Shown here piece after piece: positions 1 through 4,963 of a DNA stretch of 7,049 bases (positions are counted from its first letter, which is position 1; each line of letters opens with the position of its first letter). Position numbers and translations under genes: made by a program. Origin of the DNA: Desulfobacterales bacterium (GTDB lineage: Bacteria > Desulfobacterota > Desulfobacteria > Desulfobacterales > C00003060). Location: NCBI GenBank assembly GCA_030668505.1, contig DAOUTV010000081.1, forward strand, positions 1-7,049. The letters are read 5' to 3'. The notes beneath the pieces were generated by a model, which did not search any database, was not told the origin of the DNA, and saw only the letters and a list, made by a program, of their open reading frames with translations.

Positions 1-501
1 GTCACCATGCCATATACCTTCTTTATGCAATCGACCTATCTCCTGTCCGAGTTTCTCGATAAGCTTCCTTTTCGCATAGACCTGCTCCCTTGCAAGAGGA
101 CGCCGCCAGTGTTTAATTATGAAGTCGCCCAGACCAGATGCATTGATCCCTTCTGTGACTATGTAATGACGGTAGCCTTGCTTGCCCCAGCATAGTATCT
201 CAGGGGACCTGAAACCATTCCGTCCGAGGATTTCTCCCTGTAACCTTGCTCTCTCGCATCGACTGCCCCGGACTAGGCTTTTGAGCCATTCGAATGGCGA
301 TCTATTCAGAAATTCCTTATAATAGGTAACCGATGGCTTCAAGCGCCTTGCTACAATACTATTGGAAGAACTCTTGACCCATTCCCATTCTTTCGGCAGA
401 TCTCCGTTAAGAAGAAAATGGATTGCTTGCACATATTCATCTCTAACAGGCCCATAAATCGATATTCCTAAAGACCGTGTTTTTTCAGTCCGTTGTCGCA
501 T
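1..501 (-). CDS. WaaP/Kdo-kinase family LPS core sugar kinase, 3' end outside window
   Basis: An open minus-strand frame of 167 codons runs from ATG at 501 to the left edge with no stop, so the C-terminal part is missing. The translation looks like the lipopolysaccharide kinase (Kdo/WaaP/InaA) family, which has a eukaryotic-kinase-like fold. A basic N-lobe stretch includes ARRLK at 51-55 and YYKEF at 60-64. A helix with RARLQGE at 84-90 could supply the conserved Glu. Then come RSPEILCWG (98-106), the hinge-like IVTEG (114-118), and IGRLHKEGIWHGD at 155-167, whose HGD (165-167) is the catalytic-loop His-x-Asp. The DFG-like metal site would lie outside the window. It follows the acyltransferase gene by 58 bp, probably in one operon. 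The family phosphorylates Kdo or heptose of the LPS core on the cytoplasmic side of the inner membrane. The exact substrate cannot be told from this fragment. It resembles WaaP more than the kinase at 4248-4955 does. Family confident, substrate unknown. Confidence 0.85.
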   Translation of the reverse strand, partial: MRQRTEKTRSLGISIYGPVRDEYVQAIHFLLNGDLPKEWEWVKSSSNSIVARRLKPSVTYYKEFLNRSPFEWLKSLVRGSRCERARLQGEILGRNGFRSPEILCWGKQGYRHYIVTEGINASGLGDFIIKHWRRPLAREQVYAKRKLIEKLGQEIGRLHKEGIWHGD

Positions 502-525
502 AACCCAAGTTATCGAATAAGTTTT

Positions 526-531
526 CTCCTT
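526..531 (-). promoter_or_regulatory. Shine-Dalgarno-like AAGGAG far upstream of the left kinase start
   Basis: On the minus strand AAGGAG occupies 531-526, in the gap between the acyltransferase stop (560) and the kinase ATG (501). It is the only strong ribosome-binding sequence there, but it lies 24 nt before the ATG, far beyond the usual 5-10 nt. The kinase frame stays open upstream, yet I found no ATG, GTG or TTG in frame between the ATG at 501 and about 680. Either the spacing is bridged by structure, or an unusual codon such as the in-frame ATA at 513-511 is used. Confidence 0.45.
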
Positions 532-559
532 ACCACACTTAACTCTTTGCTCAATGCTT

Positions 560-1489
560 CTACACCCTTTTTTCTCTGCGCCGTTGTCGCCTGGCCATAT
601 CTTCCGGGTACAGATTTGGATAGTGCCGTTTCCACCGCTTGTGAAACCAAAACCACTGCTCTGGATATGCTCTAACTGCCCTTTCGATGGCTGAAGTCAT
701 AATCTGTGTGTTTGTCTTTAAGTCAGCACGCAAGCCTCCTGTTCTCTGCATTGTAAGGGGTGGTTCTACAACCAATGTAAGCCTTGAGTCTGCTTCCCTG
801 ATACAAAAAACCGGTAGGACCGGGCTTTTACATCGTATAGCCAGTAGAGCAGCGGAGGGAGTCGCAGAGATGGTCCGATCGAAAAAAGTAACATCAACAC
901 CTTCTGAACGTTTTGTTTCCTGGTCGATCAATAATCCCAGCACCTTCCCCTGACGTAGAGTTTGAGTCATTTCAGGTAGTGCCCCTTCCTTATATATAAT
1001 AGTACTACCAAAACGGGCCCGAAGTTTAAGAATCCACTGATCAAAGGCCTTGGACTGAAGCTCTCTAACCACCATCACTAAAGGCTTCTGAAGATAGCAC
1101 GCAATAGATTGGTGACCCATTTCCCAGTTACCTATGTGAGCTGAAATCAAAATAACCCCTTTTGGGTTCTTTATAGCATTAAGCAAATTATCTTTTCCTC
1201 TGATCCGGACTTTGCGCAGTATGTCCTTCCTGGAAAAAGAGGTCATTTGACAAATCTCCAGAAGTGTAACACCTAAGTTTTCAAAAACACCCTTGGAGAG
1301 TTTCTGAATGCGATCCTGAGACCATTCAGGATGGACGAATTGCAGATTGCGCCTCACGATGCGTCGATGGCGCAGATCTACGAAGTACACAAGCATCCCC
1401 AATATCTTGCCAACACTGGCAATATGCTTTTGTGGAATACTTGCAATAAAAGCAGTTAATGTGCCGTTAAAGCCTCGTTGTTTCCTCAA
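560..1489 (-). CDS. lpxL: Lipid A secondary acyltransferase, LpxL/LpxM (HtrB/MsbB) family
   Basis: The product is a 309-residue member of the lysophospholipid acyltransferase-like family. These enzymes add a secondary acyl chain (lauroyl or myristoyl in enterics) from acyl-ACP to Kdo-lipid A at the inner membrane. The catalytic HX4E motif is in SAHIGNWE, with His118 and Glu123. Other family signatures are RRRIVRRNL-like basic residues near 41-49, IDQETKRSEGVDVTFF at 188-203, TPSAALLA at 210-217, and PEQWFWFHKRWKRH at 276-289. The length is usual for the family. The C-terminus is strongly basic (RRQRRREKR at 300-308). Translation starts at TTG: a TGA lies three codons upstream in frame, the next ATG is codon 32 inside the conserved N-terminus, and AGAGGTGA sits about 6 nt before the TTG. 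It heads a leftward unit with the WaaP-like kinase and is divergent from waaA. The family is clear; the acyl chain and position (LpxL versus LpxM) cannot be read from sequence alone. Confidence 0.93.
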   Translation of the reverse strand: MRKQRGFNGTLTAFIASIPQKHIASVGKILGMLVYFVDLRHRRIVRRNLQFVHPEWSQDRIQKLSKGVFENLGVTLLEICQMTSFSRKDILRKVRIRGKDNLLNAIKNPKGVILISAHIGNWEMGHQSIACYLQKPLVMVVRELQSKAFDQWILKLRARFGSTIIYKEGALPEMTQTLRQGKVLGLLIDQETKRSEGVDVTFFDRTISATPSAALLAIRCKSPVLPVFCIREADSRLTLVVEPPLTMQRTGGLRADLKTNTQIMTSAIERAVRAYPEQWFWFHKRWKRHYPNLYPEDMARRQRRREKRV

Positions 1490-1495
1490 TCTCCG

Positions 1496-1503
1496 TCACC
1501 TCT
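1496..1503 (-). promoter_or_regulatory. Ribosome binding site fixing the TTG start of the acyltransferase
   Basis: AGAGGTGA on the minus strand ends about 6 nt before the TTG at 1489. It contains the in-frame TGA that closes the frame upstream, so no earlier start is possible. The SD and the family alignment of the N-terminus together support the TTG. Confidence 0.6.
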
Positions 1504-1600
1504 GTTCTTCTCTTTTCCCGCCATAGATATCATCAATTTTGCGACAAGTGACAATTTTTAGAAGCTCTTTCAAGACCCTTCGACGACTTTATTTTGGCCA

Positions 1601-1634
1601 TTTTTGACAAAAGTACTTAACGAACTGTCAAAAA
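1601..1634. repeat. Perfect 9-bp inverted repeat with 16-bp spacer
   Basis: TTTTTGACA at 1601-1609 is the exact reverse complement of TGTCAAAAA at 1626-1634. The spacer contains an 8-bp palindrome, AAGTACTT (1611-1618). Each arm carries a TTGACA hexamer (1604-1609 on plus, 1631-1626 on minus), but neither has a matching -10 at 16-18 bp. It lies 112-145 bp upstream of the acyltransferase start. It could be an operator for a dimeric regulator. Confidence 0.45.
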
Positions 1635-1695
1635 AATAGGTTCTAAACAGCGCAAAAGACTCGATAATCTAAGCAATACAGACATATATCCCTAG

Positions 1696-1721
1696 TGTAT
1701 CTTGAAATTCTTCAAAATACA
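1696..1721. repeat. Near-perfect 11-bp dyad with 4-bp centre
   Basis: TGTATCTTGAA at 1696-1706 and TTCAAAATACA at 1711-1721 are complementary in 10 of 11 positions (C1701 faces A1716) around the centre ATTC. The short centre and the symmetry look like an operator or a small hairpin. No T-run follows on either strand, so it is not an intrinsic terminator. It lies about 105 bp upstream of the rightward -35 element. Confidence 0.45.
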
Positions 1722-1769
1722 TGGATATGGATTACATGGAACTAAAAGGGGATTAACGAGTAACAAACA

Positions 1770-1782
1770 ACAGCTAAGCTGT
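1770..1782. repeat. 13-bp palindrome ACAGCT-A-AGCTGT
   Basis: Two perfect 6-bp arms flank a single central A, 43 bp upstream of the -35 hexamer of the waaA promoter. That is a plausible place for an activator or repressor site, but a palindrome this short can arise by chance and I do not recognise it as a known box. Confidence 0.25.
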
Positions 1783-1825
1783 CAACGCCCAACACAAGGG
1801 GCATTAGTTTGTGTATGGATTAAAA

Positions 1826-1854
1826 TTGACACACAACTGCATTTTCACTATTAT
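1826..1854 (+). promoter_or_regulatory. Sigma70-type promoter for waaA-kdsB
   Basis: TTGACA (1826-1831, full consensus) is followed after exactly 17 bp by TATTAT (1849-1854, five of six matches to TATAAT). Transcription would begin near 1861, leaving an untranslated leader of roughly 155 nt before the waaA ATG at 2018. This is the best promoter match in the window and faces the waaA operon. A weaker alternative is TTGCCA (1972-1977) with TATGAA (1995-2000) at 17 bp, but that would start almost on top of the waaA SD. Confidence 0.65.
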
Positions 1855-1911
1855 CCAGCGTCCTAAAGGAAGTTCCAAGTTCAGTGTCTCGAAAGTTCTA
1901 TGTTCGATTTT

Positions 1912-1975
1912 GCAATTTGAAATGCTGGCGAAATGCATCAACCGTTGTCAAAATACAAATATCATTTCAAATTGC
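1912..1975 (+). repeat. Perfect 13-bp inverted repeat in the waaA leader
   Basis: GCAATTTGAAATG (1912-1924) is the exact reverse complement of CATTTCAAATTGC (1963-1975), with 38 nt between them. In a transcript starting near 1861 the arms could form a 13-bp stem ending about 42 nt before the waaA ATG. A further GTTC/GAAC pair sits outside the arms across an internal loop. Direct ATTTT repeats lie at 1907-1911 and 1977-1981, offset by one base on the right. Possible roles are an RNA regulatory hairpin, a spaced operator, or the remnant of a tiny terminal-inverted-repeat element. Confidence 0.6.
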
Positions 1976-2017
1976 CATTTTGAACTGCAGAATTTATGAA
2001 ACAAGGTACTATCGCAA

Positions 2018-3298
2018 ATGTCGAACAGCCTCACAAAGAAGGCTGCCTTTTGGCTCTATAACCTGGGCTGGGGGCTCGCCATACCTGCGCTTCGCTTTAA
2101 CCACCGTCTTGCCGAGGGATTTGAGCAGCGGACACTTCAGCAAAAGGTAAACGCGGCAGACCTGTGGATTCAAGCCGCCTCAGCCGGAGAATCCTATCTG
2201 GCTTGGGCGCTCCTCAGAAACTTGAAACCCGCCCGCCCGATCAGGGTCATGGTGACCTCCAACACCAGCCAGGGAATGGAAATCCTAGAGCGTGCCATTA
2301 ACGACATTACCCCGAACAATAGGGGCGTGAGCGCATACGGGGCCTATTTTCCGTTTGACAAGCCCGCTATTATGGAGACGGCCGTCAGAAACATTCGCCC
2401 CAAGATCATGGTTCTCCTGGAATCGGAAATGTGGCCCGGCCTCCTCCGCGCCTTGAAAAAATACGGCTGCAAAACAATTATAATAAACGGCAGGATCACC
2501 ACCAAAAGCCTGACCAGGTACCTCACCTGGCCCTCGCTTTGGCATATGCTCAGGCCGGATAAAATTCTAGCCATCTCTGAAAACGATGCCAAACGCTTTG
2601 CCACGCTATTCGGCAGAGAACACGTGGATGTGATGCCGAACATGAAATTCGACCGGCTCGGCCGCACCGAGCCCGTGAGCCACACAAGAAATCCACTCGA
2701 AGAAATTCTTCGGCCCGACACCCCGTTAGTTGTGCTCGGTTCTGTCAGGCGTGAGGAGGAAACCGTCGTCGAAAGGATCATCCTTGATATTCACCACAGA
2801 CGACCAAAGACGATAATCGGTCTTTTTCCAAGACACATGCACAGGATAAAGTACTGGGAAAAGGCTCTGGACCGTCTGGCAATAACATGGACGTTGCGGT
2901 CCAAAACCGAAAAGCACGTCCCTTCTGGTTCGGTCATCCTCTGGGATACTTTTGGCGAGCTGACCCTGGCCTACAAACTGTCACAAGCCGCCTTCGTTGG
3001 TGGCAGCCTTGCGCCTCTCGGCGGGCAGAATTTTCTGGAAGCGCTCACTTGCGGGGTCGTCCCCGTTATCGGTCCCTCCTGGGAAAACTTCGCCTGGGTT
3101 GGCCATGCAATAGTGAAACAGGGGCTTGTCCGCATAGCGGCCGATTGGAAGGAGGTTGCAAATTTCCTGGTGGAGGACATAGAAAAGTCGCCGTCACACG
3201 AAAAAGTGCGTAAAGCGGCAATCAGATATGTGAAAGACCGCCAGGGCGGAACAATACGCGCCTGCCGTCTTATTAACGAATTTCTCAATAACACGTAA
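2018..3298 (+). CDS. waaA: 3-deoxy-D-manno-octulosonic acid (Kdo) transferase WaaA/KdtA
   Basis: The 426-residue product matches the usual length of this GT30 family enzyme, which transfers Kdo from CMP-Kdo to the tetraacyl lipid A precursor at the cytoplasmic face of the inner membrane. Signatures in order: WIQAASAGE at 50-58, where Glu58 corresponds to the catalytic base of the family; VTSNTSQG at 79-86; YFPFD at 110-114; LLESEMWPGLL at 133-143; INGRITTKSLTRY at 156-168; NMKFD at 208-212; GSVRREEE at 241-248; FPRHMHR at 270-276; and GELTLAY (313-319) followed by FVGGSLAPLGGQNFLEA (326-342). The residues IGPSWENF (351-358) complete the CMP-Kdo site. The family commonly reads GGHN where this has GGQN. 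A weakly hydrophobic stretch at 9-25 is the likely membrane anchor. AAGGT at 2003-2007 supports the ATG. kdsB follows by 24 bp. One versus two or more Kdo transfers cannot be read from sequence. Confidence 0.96.
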   Translation: MSNSLTKKAAFWLYNLGWGLAIPALRFNHRLAEGFEQRTLQQKVNAADLWIQAASAGESYLAWALLRNLKPARPIRVMVTSNTSQGMEILERAINDITPNNRGVSAYGAYFPFDKPAIMETAVRNIRPKIMVLLESEMWPGLLRALKKYGCKTIIINGRITTKSLTRYLTWPSLWHMLRPDKILAISENDAKRFATLFGREHVDVMPNMKFDRLGRTEPVSHTRNPLEEILRPDTPLVVLGSVRREEETVVERIILDIHHRRPKTIIGLFPRHMHRIKYWEKALDRLAITWTLRSKTEKHVPSGSVILWDTFGELTLAYKLSQAAFVGGSLAPLGGQNFLEALTCGVVPVIGPSWENFAWVGHAIVKQGLVRIAADWKEVANFLVEDIEKSPSHEKVRKAAIRYVKDRQGGTIRACRLINEFLNNT

Positions 3299-3306
3299 AC
3301 AAAGTC

Positions 3307-3312
3307 GAGGAG
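3307..3312 (+). promoter_or_regulatory. Ribosome binding site of kdsB
   Basis: GAGGAG lies 10 nt before the kdsB ATG, within the 24-bp gap after waaA. It supports the start at 3323 and translation from a shared waaA-kdsB mRNA. Confidence 0.6.
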
Positions 3313-3322
3313 CAGTCCTTTA

Positions 3323-4069
3323 ATGAATAAACTTCCAAAATGCTATGGGATCATCCCAGCACGCTATAGATCTACGCGTTTTCCCGGCAAGCCGCTGGCC
3401 GACATTCTCGGCAGGCCCATGTTCTGGCATGTTTTTGAGCGGGCCAGACAGTGTCCCGAACTGTCGCAGATCGTCCTGGCCACGGACGACGACCGGATTA
3501 TCTCAGCCGCGAAAGAGCTGGAAGTTCCAGTCGTTATGACGCGAGACGACCACCCAAGCGGCACTGACCGGGTTCTGGAAGCGGCCGTGCTGCTTCGAGT
3601 CCCCAAAAACGCTGTTGTGGTAAACATCCAGGGTGACGAGCCCGCGCTTGATCCGGCTATGCTCACCGACCTCGTCCGTCCATTCACGGACCCTGAGGTA
3701 CGGGTAACGACCTTGGCGAGAAAAATCGACCTAAAGGAGGCCAAGAACCCGGACCGGGTCAAGGTAGTATTCGCGAAAGATGGTAGAGCCCTCTATTTTT
3801 CTCGCTCCCCTATCCCGCATCCTCGCGACGGGCAAGTGGACCAGTTTTACGGACACATCGGGCTGTATGCTTTCCGTATGAGTATCCTGAAACAATTCGT
3901 GGTTCTTAACCCAAGCCGTCTTGAAACCATAGAAAAACTCGAACAACTGCGTTTGCTTGAAAACGGAATTCCGATTCACGTTGTGGTGACCGATTACCTA
4001 AGCATCGGTGTAGATCGACCCGACGACATAAAGACCGTAAGCAAAATCCTTACGGATAAAACCGCATGA
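3323..4069 (+). CDS. kdsB: CMP-Kdo synthetase (3-deoxy-manno-octulosonate cytidylyltransferase)
   Basis: The 248-residue product is a full-length KdsB, a soluble cytoplasmic enzyme that couples CTP and Kdo to CMP-Kdo and pyrophosphate, the donor used by WaaA. The nucleotide-binding N-terminus reads GIIPARYRSTRFPGKPL at 9-25. VLATDDDRI (51-59) and MTRDDHPSGTDRV (72-84) follow. QGDEP at 103-107 carries the metal-binding Asp105. Further family blocks are FSRSPIPH (159-166), YGHIGLYAFR (176-185), LETIEKLEQLRLLENG (200-215) and GVDRPDD (229-235), which holds the second metal-binding Asp. All key residues seem present. It is co-directional with waaA and shares its GC-rich composition (3601-3660 has 34 G/C of 60), suggesting the two move and are expressed together. 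A 7-bp hairpin at 4035-4055 near the stop lacks a U-run. Confidence 0.97.
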   Translation: MNKLPKCYGIIPARYRSTRFPGKPLADILGRPMFWHVFERARQCPELSQIVLATDDDRIISAAKELEVPVVMTRDDHPSGTDRVLEAAVLLRVPKNAVVVNIQGDEPALDPAMLTDLVRPFTDPEVRVTTLARKIDLKEAKNPDRVKVVFAKDGRALYFSRSPIPHPRDGQVDQFYGHIGLYAFRMSILKQFVVLNPSRLETIEKLEQLRLLENGIPIHVVVTDYLSIGVDRPDDIKTVSKILTDKTA

Positions 4070-4120
4070 AAACCTGTTCTGCCTTGCCATAAATCACCAC
4101 ATGTTGAGACGATTACTTGC

Positions 4121-4149
4121 TTGACACACTGGGATCATTCTTTTAAACT
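4121..4149 (+). promoter_or_regulatory. Candidate promoter in the kdsB-kinase gap
   Basis: TTGACA (4121-4126, full consensus) and TAAACT (4144-4149, four of six matches) are 17 bp apart, giving a start near 4156 and a leader of roughly 90 nt before the kinase GTG. The rest of the 178-bp gap (4070-4247) holds two palindromes, TTTTTAAAAA (4154-4163) and AGGAATTCCT (4163-4172), and no gene. The weaker -10 makes this less certain than the promoter at 1826. Confidence 0.45.
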
Positions 4150-4247
4150 TTTGTTTTTAAAAAGGAATTCCTATCATTTCCATACCTTAAGATCTCAGAT
4201 AGGGATTTTGAATTAAAATACTTTGGAGAGACTGGCAGGGGGACACA

Positions 4248-4955
4248 GTGAGTACGGTACTAACTAAAACATATGATTCGTATCATTTCGGATCGTCATC
4301 GGATCTTACTGACCGACAATTAAACCAGCTCATTAGGCTCTTCAATAACCCTACTAATACCGTTCATTCGGTCCTTGGTGGCAGAAGTTCGATCGCCACT
4401 GCTCAGCTTGAAGGGGTAGGAGCGGTGGTCGTTAAGTATTATACTCGTGGCGGGTTTATTCGATACATGGTCAAACGAAGGTACCTGAAGTGGGGGAAAA
4501 CACGTTGCCAGATTGAGTATGAGCTGTTGCAAAAAGTAAGGAGCCTCGGTGTAAATGCTCCCGAACCGATTGCCTATGCCTCCCGGGGCGGCTTGTTTTA
4601 TAAAGGGTGGCTGGTAACAAGAGAAATTAAGCAGAAACAACGACTTGCTGAACTCAATTGCGCAGACAAGGAACACTGTCACATTTTGATGAAAGAGCTC
4701 ATCGATCAGATATCCATTCTTATAAATAACAATATTTTTCATGTCGATTTGCATCCCGGCAATGTATTGGTAGACAGTGGCGACCGGGTATTTCTCCTTG
4801 ATTTTGACAAGGCCTGTCTTTCTCGGCAGAACAAGAATAAGCTACGAGATCATTACCTCAGACGTTGGCGGCGAGCTGTAATCAAGCATCGCTTGCCGGA
4901 AATGCTCTCAGAAATGATATGCACCGGGCTTCAAAAGAATTATGAGGTAGGGTAA
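4248..4955 (+). CDS. kdkA: KdkA-like Kdo kinase (lipopolysaccharide kinase family)
   Basis: The 235-residue product is a complete small LPS kinase. KdkA enzymes phosphorylate the Kdo attached to lipid A, using ATP in the cytoplasm. The N-lobe has a glycine-containing loop (GGRSSIA at 44-50), then VVVKYYTRGGFIRYM (60-74) with Lys63 as the likely ATP-binding lysine. RYLKWGKTRCQIEYELL (78-94) probably supplies the helix-C glutamate (Glu90 or Glu92). The C-lobe shows IFHVDLHPGNVLVD at 163-176, with catalytic His165-x-Asp167 and Asn172, and FLLDFDKA (182-189), where Asp185 is the metal ligand and DFD replaces DFG. The RYYxRGG-like block is typical of KdkA. GTG at 4248 is preceded by AGGGGG at 4237-4242. 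The gene sits between the Kdo genes and the heptosyltransferases, and its stop is 8 bp before the next start. Local sequence is AT-rich (4681-4740 has 16 G/C of 60). The kinase family is secure; Kdo as substrate is inferred. Confidence 0.83.
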   Translation: MSTVLTKTYDSYHFGSSSDLTDRQLNQLIRLFNNPTNTVHSVLGGRSSIATAQLEGVGAVVVKYYTRGGFIRYMVKRRYLKWGKTRCQIEYELLQKVRSLGVNAPEPIAYASRGGLFYKGWLVTREIKQKQRLAELNCADKEHCHILMKELIDQISILINNNIFHVDLHPGNVLVDSGDRVFLLDFDKACLSRQNKNKLRDHYLRRWRRAVIKHRLPEMLSEMICTGLQKNYEVG

Positions 4956-4963
4956 ACAATAAA

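Larger units (their letters stand above)
1490..2017. other. Divergent AT-rich intergenic region with dyads and promoter
   Basis: This 528-bp stretch separates the leftward acyltransferase unit from the rightward waaA unit. Two small plus-strand open frames (1811-1999 and 1884-2150) show no family signature and overlap the promoter, the inverted repeat or waaA, so I treat the region as non-coding. It is AT-rich; for example, 1801-1860 has 21 G/C of 60. It holds perfect or near-perfect dyads at 1601-1634, 1696-1721 and 1770-1782, a strong rightward promoter at 1826-1854, and a large inverted repeat at 1912-1975. I found no convincing -35/-10 pair for the acyltransferase on the minus strand. Confidence 0.7.

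Noticed and set aside
7..953. Plus-strand open frames at 7-195, 493-675 and 687-953
   Set aside because: They lie opposite the LPS kinase and acyltransferase genes, which have clear family motifs; the plus-strand translations show none.
1770..1782. Palindrome as a LexA-type SOS box
   Set aside because: LexA boxes have CTGT outside-in order (CTGT-N8-ACAG); this has the reverse order (ACAG...CTGT) with a shorter core.
1907..1981. Inverted repeat with ATTTT flanks as an active miniature transposable element
   Set aside because: The right-hand ATTTT is offset by one base, the unit is only about 64 bp, and no second copy is visible in the window. Kept only as a possibility in the findings.
1811..2150. 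Small plus-strand frames 1811-1999 (62 aa) and 1884-2150 (88 aa)
   Set aside because: The first begins inside the waaA promoter region and the second begins at a GTG and overlaps waaA out of frame. Neither has recognisable domains, and the inverted repeat runs through both.
4035..4055. Hairpin CCGTAAG-caaaatc-CTTACGG at the end of kdsB as an intrinsic terminator
   Set aside because: The 7-bp stem is perfect, but it lies before the stop codon and is followed by ATAAAACC rather than a T-run.
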